NCBI GenBank assembly: GCA_010015805.1
Contig: ML978125.1
Span: 992,001 to 1,056,000, forward strand
Reading direction: 5' to 3'
Source of the DNA: Rhizodiscina lignyota
Lineage: Eukaryota; Ascomycota; Dothideomycetes; Aulographales; Rhizodiscinaceae
Length of the DNA: 64,000 nt
The notes under the pieces were generated by a model. That model worked only from the letters and a program-made list of their open reading frames with translations. It did not search any database and was not told the origin of the DNA. The position numbers were made by a program, and so were the translations under genes. Positions 47,057-60,302 of the stretch are shown here, piece after piece. Within the stretch, counting starts at the first letter, position 1, and the number at the start of each line of letters is the position of its first letter.

Positions 47057-47896
47057 GTTGGCAACGGCCTGGAAGAGGAGACACTGTAGCTTGGGACGTC
47101 AATTAGAAAGATGGATTCGAGGTTGATGTTGTTTGGGCGCGGGTGAGAAGTAACGCTCCACCAACTATAAATAAGGTTTTGGCGCCTTTCCCGTTTCGGA
47201 TGCCTTGCCCCACATCGGTTTCCTTATCACGCGACAAATTGGGCAGCACGAGCATTCAAGTGTTCTCAAATATGCTGCATAATGAGCAGCTTTTGAGGAC
47301 TGGAATCAATGGTGCGCTTCGATTCTTCAAAGGGATCTGGCTCTGATAGACAATATCTGCCACTAACAGCGCGCTTTTCCACGAATGGCTCATCACATCT
47401 CCGTGGCTTTGGCAAGTGATGATAGATCGTCAATCATAGAGCTGCGACTTGCTCATCTTGCAGTTACCACAAATATCAATTAAATCTTATCAGGGCTTCT
47501 AGCGACGAATAGTATCGCCTCCAATAGTTAATATGTGCCTGTACTTTCTCAGTAAGCTAATGACTACACAGATATGACTTGAGAACTTGGTCATGGTTAT
47601 AAACCCAGCACTGCCGTCAATTGAATAATCCTATCGAAACATCAAATTTCCAGTTCTGTCGAACAAATCTTCCGAACCCCATCATCCGGGACCGAGTACC
47701 ATCTCCTGAGTCTGGTGAGTCTCCTTCTCCTCAGTTGAAGAGATTGACGAGATTAGACTGAAGTCGACGATTGTCCCGAAATAGCGCAGCCTCCCATCTA
47801 TTCATGTCAATCAAATGAAATCACCGGTATATAGGGTATGTTGAACAACAACGCCACCATTTAACACGCAAAACCAACGAACACATTGGCAATCTT
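47057..47896. other. no gene seen
   Basis: About 0.84 kb upstream of the SRRM1-like gene and downstream of the TamA-like gene. Only short frames are present, with no recognised motif or repeat. Confidence 0.4.
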
Positions 47897-50178
47897 TCAA
47901 CCGTGTTCGGACCGCACATCCGGTGGATTATCCAATCCATACTGATCCAATTGGTCATTTGAAAACCCCGAAAACGCCGAACCTGATGGGAATCTTCTTA
48001 GCTCCATTGCTGCATCTTCCATTTGTTCGTCGTGTAGTGTCTGCGGTGGCATCGTCCTTGCCTGTGTATCCGGCACACCAACGCTACTGATCTGCGTTTG
48101 TGTGATTGACGGCTTCTCTGCTAGGTTGTTGAGCATTGCACGAGAAGCGTCGAGCATCTGAACTGCGTAGTCGAGAAAGTCGGCGCGCTTGCTGCTGACG
48201 CTGAGTGTCCAGCGGTATTCTCGTAGCCGCATCTTGTAAAAGTCCGCCTCTTCCTTTGCCGGCGCCGTGGCCCATAGCAGGCTACCAAACGTCCCAATAA
48301 GTGTGAAGTTGATCTTCGCTGCGAAGTGCCAAAAGCTCTGAAGATGCTCGGGCTTCAGGCGATTGACAAAATCCATGGCGGAGATAAGGCGTGTCTTCGC
48401 AGCTGAGCGGCAGATGTACGCAAGGTAGGGGTCCGAGTTGTCTGGGTCTAGCGACTGTACTATTCGCCGGTGCAACGTGATCTCTGTCGCGAAGTATGCG
48501 AGGTGAAGGAAGCCTGCCTCGAGATTTAGTTCGCGCGAACGAAGAAGAGGCGAAGTAGAAAACGGACCTGTGGGTGAGAGACGGTTCGGTGTGATGTTGT
48601 CCATTCGCACCGATGGGGGCAGCTTGGCAAACCAATCCTTCAGTCTTATTTGCACTGGTTTAGCCTTGTCCAGAATGAGCCGCGTGGAGTTCTTGCCGGC
48701 GTTCGCAAACTCTTGAATGGCAATTTGGGTGTAGAACGTGTCCATAATTTCGGCCATGATTCCGGTGAGCGCAATCATCTGGGAGAATAGAACCTGGCCT
48801 TTGTCTACATCTGCTTTTTCGTCCTCAGATAGCGGCTCTGGCTCGTTCGCGGTGGATTCGGTTTCGTCAAAGTCCTGGTCGTCAATGGGTTTAACGGCCC
48901 AATTTGCCCCGAAGATATGCGAAGGCCTTCCATGGATAAGCGAACTCCACTTGTCCTGCATATATAGCGCCCAAGCGATCCGTCGACGTAATCCTCGTTC
49001 CCACTCTGGTATTGACCAGCTTGAGCAATCAAGGTGTAAGCCAAGCTCCTGACCAATGGCAACTAGTTGAGTCGTCAGGCTCCATGAATCTGCTTCCGGA
49101 CGCTGAAGGAGAAGTAGACCGCCCTGGACAGTTGAAAGTTTCGGCCGCTGCATAGCAGCAGCTAAAGAGCGCGACGCAATAGCGTCAAGCTTCTCCGTAT
49201 CGGGCCGGGGATAAGGGGCCAGCCGAGGATCATGTGACCACCAATTGAGCGCGAGGATGTACATGCCTGCCAGTAAGGGAGGAGAGAATGCCCGGTCGCC
49301 ATTACTTAGTCGATTGAGGAAAATCTGCTTCTGGATTATCGGAAAGCTGGGGTGGACTATTCGGAAGTAGATGTCAATCAGCGTATCCCCATGAGGAGCC
49401 ACCACTTCTTCAAGAACATTCAACGATTCAGCATCGTCGTAGTCTTGGCTTTCATCATTGAGCATGATGAAACACTCATGTTCGTTGACCCTACGAAGCG
49501 TGCCAAGGTCGATGTTGCTTTCGTTCCTCGTATCGAATTGTGATAGTCCCCATATGATATTATCAAAGGGGGCTGTTAGACCAAGATAGCGACTAAATTT
49601 TCTTCTCTGGAGACCAAGAGTTTCACCAGGCTCCTTTGACGTTCTGTGCAGAAATGGTCTTTGGTTTGGACTTGGGATCGGCCTAATACTCGGCGTTTGC
49701 GGGCCTCTTATACCAGTTTCGAGGTCCACAGATCTACAATGTGGTGGTCAGTTTAGCGTGCATCTTATTCTGACTGCAGTTGTAGATACCTCTTCTTTGG
49801 AGGAGCTTCCTTTTTACTCTCAGGCAGCTTCCTCTTTCGAGGCTGTGGACTTTGCACGAACGTGCACTCCTGGAATAATTTGTCAGTAAAATATTTGATA
49901 ATGCAACTGTATCAACTTACTTGGCGGTGGAACTCGCAGAGGACGCAGAGGACGGCGCCTTCGTGGATCACGCAACGACTTTTTCGACGACGACAGGCAT
50001 CGCAAGGCCTCTCTCGTCTAGTCCGAACGTTGGTTACACCCGAAAATGATGAAGCGGGCTTGAGTTGAATCTGATTTTCCTTGCCGGTCATGGGCTGAGA
50101 AGAGTGAGGGCGGGAGGTTGCAATAGGTACGGGTCCAGGACGGGTCATGGCGGGCTGGATAGCGACCACCGCCGTCAT
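47897..50178 (-). CDS. Zn2Cys6 transcription factor, TamA/DAL81-like
   Basis: Exons 49921..50178, 49790..49869 and 47897..49733 give 724 residues. The binuclear zinc cluster spans intron 1: PCDACRRRKSRCV, then VLCVLCEFHRQECTFVQ, and a basic tail PQPRKRK. The Fungal_trans regulatory domain follows (DTLIDIYFRIVHPSFPIIQK; GMYILALNWWSHDP; RRRIAWALYMQDKWSSLIHG). The block GSLLWATAPAKEEADFYKMR and the length recall Aspergillus TamA / yeast Dal81, co-activators of GABA, allophanate and nitrogen-source genes; the assignment is from memory of the family, not a search. The start at 50178 is the first ATG in frame; 50148 is an alternative. It is encoded beside an MFS transporter on the same strand, which may or may not be a target. 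Confidence 0.82.
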
Positions 50179-51455
50179 ATCGATTGCTCGATTGCGATAC
50201 GTATGATGCAGGATCAAGCTTGATTAGCCTGTCAAAGATAACAGATCAAATCAAATCGGTCTGGATAATGCGTTGTGTAAGCCTGCTTTGCCTCGGAAAG
50301 CATTGAGTGCCGATAACTAGTGGGAGGACTGGCAAGGGCCTCGAGGGCCTCACCGCATTGGGTGCAGGATGGAGAGCGCGGCGGCGGATGTTCTGTATGG
50401 TGGATTGAACAACGCCTTATCGAGCGGAGACGACCTCCACGACTATCGTAAACGCACGTATGTATGAAGATGGCAAAAGTAAAGGAAGATTATAGATTAC
50501 CTGCTTCTCGACACCAAGGTATCGATATCAGACGCGTTTGACGCGACAGCGAAGGGCTGAAGTTAGGGAACGGAAGTGCCACCACTGCCCGTCAGGGCTA
50601 GCAAGAGGATGAGGTAATCGAGGGACTGCTGTGTCATTTAGAGTCGCAGCGGATCAGGCATAGGCGCCTTAGTGCGGCAGAGACGCCTGCTGAGCCGGGT
50701 CGCTGTGTTCGTGGAAGCTCACGACCGTTTGTTCCTGGCGATATTGAGGCGTAGTTTGAGGGAATGCTCGATGCCACCGGCACTCTTTGATGTGTCTTTT
50801 TGAACGATTCCGAACGAAATGTAGGCTCGCTGAACAAGGGTCATGTACGTAATGAAAAGAGATCCGCTGCGGGTCATACCCTGTAGTTACTTGAGATGGG
50901 AAGCGAAACACAAGCCATGAAGCTCATTGATAACCTTGACGCGCCTCATTGGCCGACACCGCCTTCTGTGGTGTTCCTGTTTCGCAATGTCTTTATGTAC
51001 GAATCCCCGGCGTATCCGAACTCAGCGCCATGGCGAAGATCGGCCGCATCGCCGACCCAACCACTGCCAACTACAAGTACCTACGACTCACTTTCCTTCA
51101 TGCATTTTTGTAATGCCGCATCCCGATCACCACTCTCCGCAACTCGTTAGCGACGAATAACGAGTGCAAATTTCCGACTGATAATCACCGGACTCCGGAA
51201 ATCGGCGCGAAGGCCGAGTTCGGCGAGGCTCGAGTGACATCTTCCGGGTACCTACATACTAGTGCCTCAGGCGGAACTATCTAATAATGGAAATGGTGCA
51301 GAGACGGCAAGATCCTGATCTATGAAGTGAGGTAGGTGGATAATTATTGTTACATATCATAATGCTCTATACATATGAAATCTATCTGTCTCATGTAGTC
51401 ATTTCAATCGTCTAGCCTTGGTTATCTTACATATCCGCCAAATTCTCTGTGTCGA
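50179..51455. other. upstream region of the TamA-like gene
   Basis: About 1.28 kb of non-coding sequence between the TamA-like start and the transporter stop. Short frames only. Long promoters are common for fungal regulators; no repeat was recognised. Confidence 0.4.
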
Positions 51456-53291
51456 TTAAATGCCCGTGTCTTTCTTTTCGGTTTCGGGAATTCTAGACTC
51501 GGCATCGGGAACTTTGTTCTTTGCAACATAGCCCTGCTCGGTCTCAAGCGCGCGATCCAACGGCAGTCCCTTGGTCCCAAGACTGGCTACCAGTGCTACT
51601 GCTGCAAGAGCGCAGGAGACGATCCAAACAATTCGCAAGGCATAGACGTAGCTTTCCAGCAGTTGAGACTTCTCTTCACCGGCAGGCATGGCCTTGATGA
51701 GCTCGACCAGGCTACTCGCATCTTGGGCATATTCGTGGGCGTGTGACTTGAGAAGCGGATACGTCTCAAGCTTCCGCTTCATTGAGTTTTGGAAAATGAC
51801 TCCGCCAATAGCGACACCAACTGTTTGTCCGAATGCTCGAAGGAAGGCGAACATGTTAACAGCGTACGCTTGGTCCTCGTTCTTGCTAGATGCTTGGATC
51901 GCCAGTGCCATAGCCGAGAACAGTATACCAGTGCCAAATCCAGGGACTAGGTTGATAAAAATCCAGGCCGGGGTGCTGGTGTCAACCTTGATATACGTCA
52001 TGATTCCGAAACCGAAAGTGGTGAGGAACCAGCCACTCCAGATTCCCCATCGATACCGTCCCGTGTATGCAATAATGAACCCGGCTGCCATTGCAGCTGG
52101 CGCGACGGTGAATGTCTGGGGGAATAGAGCTACTCCGGTCAAGATCGGGTTAAACCCTTTCACGGCTTCGAAATACAGCGGCAGATAATACAGTGTACAC
52201 CAAAGGACGAGACCATCTGAGATACATTAGTGCCATTCAAGCAGCCAAATATGGAGGACACTTACGGATGAAAGTTTCAAAGTAAGTAACCGCAGCTGTA
52301 CGGTTCTTGAAGACCACCGTTCGAATAAGTGGCTCTGCCGGTACATACTCTTCGTATATGATGAACGCCACGAGGCCGGCACCGCAGAGTATGAGTGGGA
52401 GCAATGTTCGCCAAAATGTCCATGAGTACATGATTCCTCCCCAGGATAGTGGGACCAGAAATCCAGTCGTCGCTGCAACGAACACAACAGCCCCGATCCA
52501 GTCGACACGACGCAGTTTAGTCAGGAATGAGCCAGGAATAAAGTTCAGTTTCAGGAAGAAGATGAACATGAAAGTGGCGACTCCAATGAAGGGGAGATTG
52601 ATCCAGAAGATCCAACGCCAGGTCACGTTTTGGGAGAAACCGCCGCCAAGGAGAGGGCCAATAACTGTTCCGAGCGACCACATGGATGAAACCATACCCA
52701 TCCATTTTCCTCGCTCACGGAGAGGAACAAGATCCGTGACAACAATCTCAGTCAACGAAATGACTCCACCACCACCGATACCTTGGATCGTTCGCCCAAC
52801 GAGGATGACGGTAAAGTTGTTGGCAAGTGCTGCCACAATTGCGCCAGCGCCAAAGAATACTAGGCTGACATAAATCATGGGCTTCCTGCCAAATATGTGG
52901 GAGAATGCTCCAATAGGTGGCTGAAAGACGGTGCTGGTGAGGAGAAAGGAGGTTCCTGCCCAGAATGCTTCGATTGCAGTGCCGTTCAGGACACGCGCCA
53001 TTTTCTATCATGTCTTTAGTTCATTGTTCCCAGGAAGATATCCACAAGACTTACGGCCAAGGCTACAGAGAGAGATGTGGCATCCAATGCGGCCATCAAT
53101 GTGATGACAGAGAGGGAGCTGAAAGCAACGACAAATCTCCAGTCTGGATTGAATTCCTCGGACACTGATGAATTCTCGGAGGACTTTTCGGATGGTTCCG
53201 CTGATGGTGAGGGAGGCTCGACTGCGTTGTTGGCGGTATCACTGGTTGTTGACGCCCCATCCAGTGGCGTCTGTAATGGAGGAGACGACAT
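51456..53291 (-). CDS. MFS transporter, DHA2-like (14-TM) drug/metabolite efflux type
   Basis: Exons 53055..53291, 52266..53004 and 51456..52216 give 578 residues. A disordered Ser/Pro/Glu-rich N-terminus precedes TM1 with VITLMAALDATSLSVALA. Motif A-like HIFGRKPMIY, the VGRTIQGIGGGGVISL helix, LVPLRERGKWMG and the antiporter motif C (LGTVIGPLLGGGF) are all present. More hydrophobic helices run to VWIVSCALAAVALVASL. Motif C marks proton-coupled antiporters, so export of toxic or secondary metabolites across the plasma membrane is the likely role; the substrate is unknown. Both introns restore the frame (the second at TFI-HGLVLWCTLYYLP). No biosynthetic cluster genes adjoin it. Confidence 0.92.
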
Positions 53292-54466
53292 GATTGGTTA
53301 TAAGTAACAATAGATTGACTTGTCCGTGAACGGAATGCTGCTAGGTAAGTGTTCGATATCAATGTAATCACTGTGCTTGGATTCATGGCTTGCAAACTTG
53401 TCATTTCAGACATATATACCAAATCAATTCTATGATTAGTTTATGGAGGCAGCAGACAATGACTCTACAATCGTACGAAATTACGCGGCCTATACTCCTG
53501 CCGTCGTATGGAAGCGAGCCCGTTGGAGAGTTCCCCCTTTGAATGCGAGCCATCGGCCGTAATAACGAACTGTGTCCGTCTCAAATTTCAAAAGAATGCA
53601 GTTTAATTATCGGCAAGAGGTCGGCGTTAGGCATATGTACACAGAATTACTCCTAGCTTGCATTTCGTGATTGTGATCTGGGCCTTAGTGAACGGATTCG
53701 GGAGGTTGTCGTGCGAAGAGACGATATGAAAATGGGGTTTGACCGACGGCGCAATGTCCGCCCGACTCTCGCTCAAGCCAGTCCACACTAACAGGTGACC
53801 ATCAGGAGGCTCAACTACTCAATGTTTAATCCAACCATCCACTTACAAATGCTCATGTTTCTCCCCGAGCTCTCGCACGGGACAGAGCTACTCCACATGC
53901 CGGCGATAGCAGCGTCGAGCTGAACGGTTGTATCCGGAGCACACTACGACTTAACAGCCGAGAACTGTCAGGATAGTATCAGACTCTCGGGCACGAAATC
54001 CTGGTGTTCGGATACTAGTGCTACTGGATCCAGAAACGAAAGTCACATGCTTGCTTGGCCTTGCGAGTTTGAATCATCAGACTGAGAATTTGTTGAAAGG
54101 AAAGGCAGAATGCTCCTTTCTTTACACTGTCCCATCGCAGCTATGGATATACGATAGCGTTCCAGTTGCCAGGTACAATTGCTAACATGATTGCTTCATT
54201 TATTCCTGCCTGTTATTGCGAGACTTTAATGCTATACACCGTGGAGATGTGGTTTCACAAGATCTGGCATCTTCATAGCCGGATTGGGGAACTGAGCCGC
54301 TTCTTTGTTCAAAGAATCATCTCTACGTCAAACGACTAGCTCAGAGCTCAGCTACATTCCAGAATGCTCTCTTTGTTCTCCGAACTTATTCCCTTGCATC
54401 GCTCACAGGCGAAGATGATTCTCCAAGTCTCTACTGTTTCTACTCGGGAGCAATTGCTCGAAAATT
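53292..54466. other. divergent intergenic region
   Basis: About 1.2 kb between the transporter and the proline-rich protein gene, which diverge. No coding signal, RNA gene or repeat with defined ends was recognised. Confidence 0.4.
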
Positions 54467-56786
54467 ATGAGTGCTTCTACCTACAAGCATTTACGGCCTC
54501 CTCCGGCCAAAGTCCCGCCGCCCTTGAACCAAGCCTCCCGCATAGAGAAGCCAGTAACATCATTCCAATCCTTCATAAAGAAGGCGGCCCCAAAGCCATC
54601 TGCCTCACCGGCGGCTAAAGAGTTACCCCTTACGCCGACGGCACCAACCGATCCTAAATCCCCACTGTCACAATTAGAAGCAGAGCCTCTCTCCCGAATA
54701 CGAGCGCAGTTACGGGCGTCAAGCATATACAGCCGATCCACCACAGGTACATGGGAGCCCCCCGATTGGTGGCGCTTCGGTGAGGATGATAGTAATGAGC
54801 AAGACGTCGACTTCATTTTACCACCTACTGTCTATCACGAGGAGGCTCAGCGAAGGTTGGAAAGCAAGTCTCCTTTACCATTTGAGGAACCAGTAACACC
54901 AAGGACATACTCACCTCTCATTCCGGAACCTTCACCGTCTCCGGAGCCATCTTCTGAGCCCTCGACTGCACCATCACTAGGACGGCCAGAAGCTCAAAGC
55001 CTCGAAAGTCATACTTCATCCCGGTTGTCCATTCCAGAAGATTATGAGCGAGAATGGGCTCCTCTTCCACCAACGCCGCCGTCTCCGCCAGCCTTCACAT
55101 ACCCTATACAAACACCTCCCCGAGATAACGCTGAAGTGCTGTGTTCGTTGGATCCAGATCCAAATTTTGGCCCACCTCCTTCGACGCCGCCCCTGTTGTC
55201 ACCGTCCGCATTGAGTCCTAGCCCTCCCCCAGAGTCGTTGGCATCTCCCACCACCTTTAATTTCACTCCAGATGATCAAGGACTGGAAGCATATCAGACT
55301 TTCAATGAGTCGAAATGGCCCCTTCGATCCCCGCAGCCTCCTGAGCCAGGGCCTCGCGGCCGCACTGTCGAGCGGAAGCTTCCTCCAGACCTGCACGATC
55401 GTAACTATGTCAGAACTTCCGGTGAACAGGCCCACGATGGTGAGCTGGGACATAGGCTCGAGCCAATATCGGAGGACCTCACGCCTGCTGTCGAAGAATC
55501 ACCAACCATTCTCAGGCGTAAACAAGACAGTCCCGACGCACACGAACTCCTCGAACAGCGTCGCGCGAAGACGCTCAGCGAAGCCTACCACATGCTGTTG
55601 ATTGAGCAGTATCAAGATTTGGCAGCCGAGGGCCGGGCATGGGAAGCGCTCAGTGAGCATACGGCATCAGTGCTAACCGATGATGAGGATGGTAGAGAAA
55701 TAAAGATGGTACCACAGCCGCTCTTCTTTCGTCATGCTTCTGTCCGACATCAGCAACACGATGACGGTGGATACCATCGCTTCGAAGACCTCCGACCGGA
55801 AGACAAGGGTAAGGGTAAAGGGTTGCTGAGCCCGTCAGCTTTCAAGAAGATGCTACCCTTGCTCCCTTCGAAGTTATCGAGGCGGCACGACTCTGCTACA
55901 AGCGGAGAGATACCTATATCACCACCGTTCGAGGAAGATGAAGGTATGGACATGAACAGTAGAGGAAGACCGAGAAATGGCAGCCTTCATAAGCATGGGA
56001 AGAAATCAGTAAGTCTTCGAAAAGTTCTTCCATTTCCCAACTCCATAGGCACCAGGAGTAGAAACTAATGATCAGTAGTGGTCAAAACAATCACCTCCCC
56101 AAGCCCAACACATCCCACCACTCCCGCTCCAGCTCCCACAGTCCGTGTCTCCAAGACCATCGTTAGAACAGCGAAGCAAGCGAGGTACGCATAGCACAGA
56201 GAGCAGCGTCGCCAGCGGTTCGAGGCGTGCGTCCCCGCACGGCCATGTGAGGCAAAATACTGAAGAATCGTATCGCCATGTTTCTCCTTCAAGCCAGTCG
56301 AGGACGAATACCGGGGAACCTTATCCACGTCCGATGCACCGTGCACCACATATGGAAAACCCACAAGCAGCACCACAGCGCGAATTACCACCGTTGCCTG
56401 CCCACAAGTCACACATATCATTTTCGCAACCGCAGCCGCAGCCGCAAACGCCGAAATTGAGGCATTCCAAGAGTTACAAGAGGTTTGACGACGAAGTGTC
56501 CGTCGGATCGAAGGATACTTCGTGGTCCTTCTTGCAGAGAAGTGCAAGCCAGCGTAGCGGTGGTGAGAAAGATCGCCATGGGGCGTCTGCACTGTTTACT
56601 AAGGCATGGGAATCGAGGAGTGGGAAGGCAAAGCAGAGGGCGCATGAGAAAAAGAAGGATAATTTGAAGAAGAGCATTCATCTGGTCGGACAAGTTGATC
56701 CACGTTATGTCGAGACCGTGGATGATACTACACGGAGACTTGCATACCGCACGCGGAAGGATACGTTTGGCCAAGGCTGGACGTAA
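54467..56786 (+). CDS. proline/serine-rich intrinsically disordered protein
   Basis: Exons 54467..56008 and 56079..56786, with a 70-nt intron (GTAAGT..AGTAG), give 749 residues. Most of the protein is low complexity: polyproline runs (for example PPLPPTPPSPP-type segments near residues 197-215), many SP/TP sites and acidic patches. A more conserved-looking helix is HELLEQRRAKTLSEAYHMLL (about 365-385), with LAAEGRAWEALSEH after it; it could bind a partner. The C-terminal end (FTKAWESRSGKAKQRAHEKKK; IHLVGQVDPRYVETVDD) is basic and ordered-looking. No enzyme domain, membrane segment or signal peptide. I do not recognise the family; a regulatory or scaffold role is plausible only by composition. 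Confidence 0.78.
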
Positions 56787-56987
56787 TTGAGACATGGCAA
56801 AATGAGTATGAAGAATGAAATTCATACCTCTCGCGCTTACCTGCGGCGCGACCGATCATAAAATAAGTATTGAATCGTTGCATGAGGTATCAAGCCTCCG
56901 TAATCCCAACTCCTCGCTGAATGCAATCATATCTTCGTCTTAACACCCAGCGCCCCCATCATCGTGAACCGAAGTTTCCAGGGAAAG

Positions 56988-57535
56988 CTATGCCGGCTGC
57001 TGCTTCTCCTTCACTTCTATCGCCTCCGCCTCCACAACCTCCAACTCATCCGCGGCCGGCTCTTGAGGTAAATCTACTACAACCGCTGGATCCTGACTCC
57101 GCTCTTTCAGTAGCGCCGCTCGCTTCTACGCCACCACATTATCAGCTTTCGCTCAAGTCTCTGAAATCACCAAATAAAACTCACCTCCCGCTCCTTCAAC
57201 CCCACACCCACCTCCCCACTAAGCTCACTATACACCTCCTGGTCATGATCTGGGCTCACGCCGTTCTTCTTGCCCATGCTATTCGCACTCTGCGGGGTTG
57301 TAGCTGAAGTGTCTGCGCTCCTGGGACCGCCGCTGATGGGCCAGCTATATTGCTTCGCGACAGGCGAGACGGGTGTGCTGTCGAGCTCGATAGGCGCGGC
57401 GTTGATGGCGGGAGTGGAGGTGTCGATGAAGGGGTGGAGCGGTGCGGCAGAGCTGGTGTGGTGCGCGAAGCTGTGCGCGGGCTTGATGGGGGAGGGTTGG
57501 ATGGGGGAAGGACCGTTCTGACTGGAGGAGGACAT
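56988..57535 (-). CDS. small conserved-looking protein of 161 residues
   Basis: Exons 57185..57535 and 56988..57121, with a 63-nt intron (GTGAGT..GTAGAAG), give 161 residues if the second exon starts at the codon CGA at 57122. The N-terminal half is Ser/Pro-rich (MSSSSQNGPSPIQPSPIKPA). The conserved-looking half reads GKKNGVSPDHDQEVYSELSG, EVGVGLKERE, then RAALLKERSQDPAVVVDLP and an acidic tail. Similar small proteins seem to occur in other filamentous ascomycetes, but I cannot name a function. The start at 57535 was chosen because MSSSS opens the disordered segment; 57571 is an upstream alternative. It converges on the proline-rich gene. Confidence 0.65.
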
Positions 57536-58782
57536 TATGAGGATTTGAGAAACGGTGGAACTCTGAGACAAGTTATACGAGAAGAGAGAGCACAGCAGAG
57601 TGCGGAAGAGAGGCTGAAGCGGCGGCCGCGATGGGTAGACGCGGAATGGCTGAGCAGGAGGGTGTGACTAGCTGAGGTATACAATCGGTTGTAGACAAGC
57701 GATTGGGCACGTCTTTGATTGTGCTTTGCTTGTGATACTGCAGAGTTTGCTTGTCGGAAGGTTTCAGGCTTTAAGCTGTAGTGCAGTGCAACGGAGAGAA
57801 ACAGTGAATACGATGTGACGATGAGGTCGACAACTGGAGATGCGGGGCCTAATAAAGTACATATGCGAGTCAGGAGGGAGCGAATGACGATCAACGTTTA
57901 AAAGAGCCTGCCTTCATGCAGGGTCGCCTTTTCTAGAAGCTTTTACCCGTTTCCGACGCTCATTTCAAAGACGGTTCATGCTGGACCTTGGTTTGAACCT
58001 GGCCCCTATCGTTGTTCCAGGTCAATGACGTGCTGTGTGGATATGAAGTCACGGACATGCTGGGCAAAGACACGAGCTCGCATGCAAGTCAGCAGCGCGT
58101 CCCGTAATTATCATTGGCCTTCTCCAGATTACTTGCAGCTGCAACTGTACGTAGTATGAACCGAGTAGCCGCTCCAAAACCACACAGGAATTTGAGGATA
58201 CCTAGGGAAGGACATAGGTTCAAGAGTGATTAAGGGTTGGCCACAGCTTTCAAGGTATTGAACAGCTGGGATGTGCAGCCTCTGGAGCGAACAAAGTGGA
58301 TATATATGTATATATATATTTTAACGGTTTGATAGTGTATGCACTCCAAGGAACGTGGAACCAAGCTTTCAGAGATGGTCTCGCTTCCCTTGAAGTGCCA
58401 CAGCCGCTCGCCCTTCCGTGTTACAGCCTGCCGAGAGGCTAATAACTGTTTCGTCACCTTTGAAATTCTCACATCTTTTGACTTCTAAGCATAAACGACG
58501 ATAAAATTGAATGGAGTCCAACGTTGTTGGTATCTACCAGGCCACTGTTCGCTACCCATATTCAGAGGCCGGCTGCAATATATACAGAATCAAGAAATCA
58601 AAACGCCCATTCCCCATCTACAATTTTACACATGCTGTGGCTTGAGGTATCCAGTATGCTTCATCATCAGCAAAAAGGCATCGCCGCAAATATCGAAAAC
58701 CCAAAAGATTGCCAACCAAATGACAATGCCGGAGCATACTCCGTAGTGAACATGTTGAAATCCGAATCCAAAGTCATATTAG
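57536..58782. other. no gene seen; AT microsatellite
   Basis: About 1.25 kb. A short AT dinucleotide run (58301-58320, interrupted once) is the only obvious repeat. Frames are short and unconvincing. Confidence 0.45.
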
Positions 58783-60302
58783 CTAACTGTCCTTCTTCTT
58801 GGCCTCTTCCTCCCTCCTCTGATTCGCCTCCCTCCGCCTCTTCATGTAATCGCCGATCCAATCTTTAAACCTATCCCACCTCGAGCGATTGAGCCTATTG
58901 CTCAGTTGGCGATAATTGTACATCTCGCCCCAGCAATCTCTTCCCCACTCACATCCCGCCATATTTACGAGGAAATCGCGGTCTTTCTCCGAATAATGAA
59001 TTTTTGGATCATCGCCATTGTCGCCGCAAGCACCAGGAGGGAAACTGTTCACTCTTCGCTGCGGGACGAATGCCACGTGCGGCCGCACCCATGGCTGATT
59101 TCGGTACATGTATTCCAGAGCATCTTGCTCTTTGTGCTCCCATTCCATATGCTTCTGCTCGTATCCAACTGGATCCCACCAGATATCCAGCAAGCGGTCG
59201 GTCCAGATGCTGCGGCGTACGAAAAAGGATCCCAGGTTGAATCCGCCACAGTCTTGGGGGACGATGAGATTTATGGAGTCGGGCTTCCCGTCGCCTTCAG
59301 GAGCACGGGTATCAGGGTCGAGGTAGGATGCGTTGAGGGGATGTTCGACTTTGAGAGGATTGTAGACGTTGATGTCACGGTAGACATTGTCTTTGAGGTG
59401 GTTGAAAACGTGTGATTGGAGGGAGTACGAGGGTTCCATGATGAAAGTATTGAGGTCTAGCCACCAAAACCTGTCTTCTGTCAATGCACAGCTACGTGAA
59501 CGGAGGTATTGATACTCACCATTGAGCATGGGGATATTTCCGCATCGTATTGCGGATTGTGTCGACTTTCTCCCAGCTCTCTCTCCATTCGTGGGCATAT
59601 CGCTTCTTCGTGCTCATATCGACTATTTCCAGCTCGTAGCCCCATCTCTTGGCATAAGCCTTCTTGTTCTTGACGCTGTCTCGCTCAATGGCCCATTCTC
59701 GAGGTCCTTTCCATTCCATGACACCTCCTCCTACGTTTGCTGCCAGTATTATGACGTACTTGCTTCCGCCTCCAAGCCATGCGGTTCTTCGGTAATGTTG
59801 ATGTAGGGCTGAACAAAGTTAGCTTCTTGCCTCTGTCTAAGAGTGTGGCCTTGGACATACGCGTAACGTAGAAGAGGATGGTGAATAGGATGATTGAGAT
59901 GACGAGGATAAACCGCAATCTCATTCTCCAGATGGTACGGCCCACCATTCGTGCAAGGTCTGCCGCTCTCGAACCACCACCTGGAGGCCACCGCCCTCTC
60001 CCCAGCTTTTCCTTCTCTGCATAGCTGCTTTGCCTGAAAAGAGGGAGGTTTGATAAACCGGACGAAACTCTCCTGGCATGCTTCCCTATCCAGCTGCTGG
60101 TATTTCTCGTCGAAAATGCTGGGTATCCTCTAACCTCAGCGCTTCTCGCCTGTGCTGACGCCCAAGTGACATTGCTCGGACTCCCATTCGCGTAATTCCT
60201 CATGGGACTTGCTCTCCGGCTGGAACTATTGTATGGTGTTGTCAAGCCGGGGCTTGACCATCCTCCTCCGCGCTGCGGTGAGGGTGAGCGTGAGAGAGAC
60301 AT
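58783..60302 (-). CDS. MNN10: alpha-1,6-mannosyltransferase of the Mnn10/Mnn11 type (GT34)
   Basis: Exons 59861..60302, 59520..59808 and 58783..59470 give 472 residues. A cytosolic N-terminus (MSLSRSPSPQRGGGWSSPG, typical of fungal homologues) is followed by a type II anchor (LRFILVISIILFTILFYVT) near residues 125-147. The catalytic domain starts GGGSKYVIILAANVGGGVME, continues REWAIERDSVKNKKAYAKR, and holds the FWWLDLNTFIMEP motif, with the DxD-like metal site of the family, then QDCGGFNLGSFFVRR. It elongates the N-glycan mannan backbone in the Golgi as part of M-Pol II. The frame stays open about 120 codons upstream of the chosen ATG but without another ATG. A basic lysine-rich tail ends the protein. 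Confidence 0.92.

Noticed and set aside
47897-53291. TamA-like regulator and MFS transporter as a metabolite gene cluster
   Set aside because: No backbone or tailoring enzymes lie nearby, and the regulator resembles a global nitrogen co-activator.
57991-58030. A sequence resembling a tRNA T-arm (GGTTTGAACC)
   Set aside because: No matching D-arm, anticodon arm or acceptor stem could be found around it.
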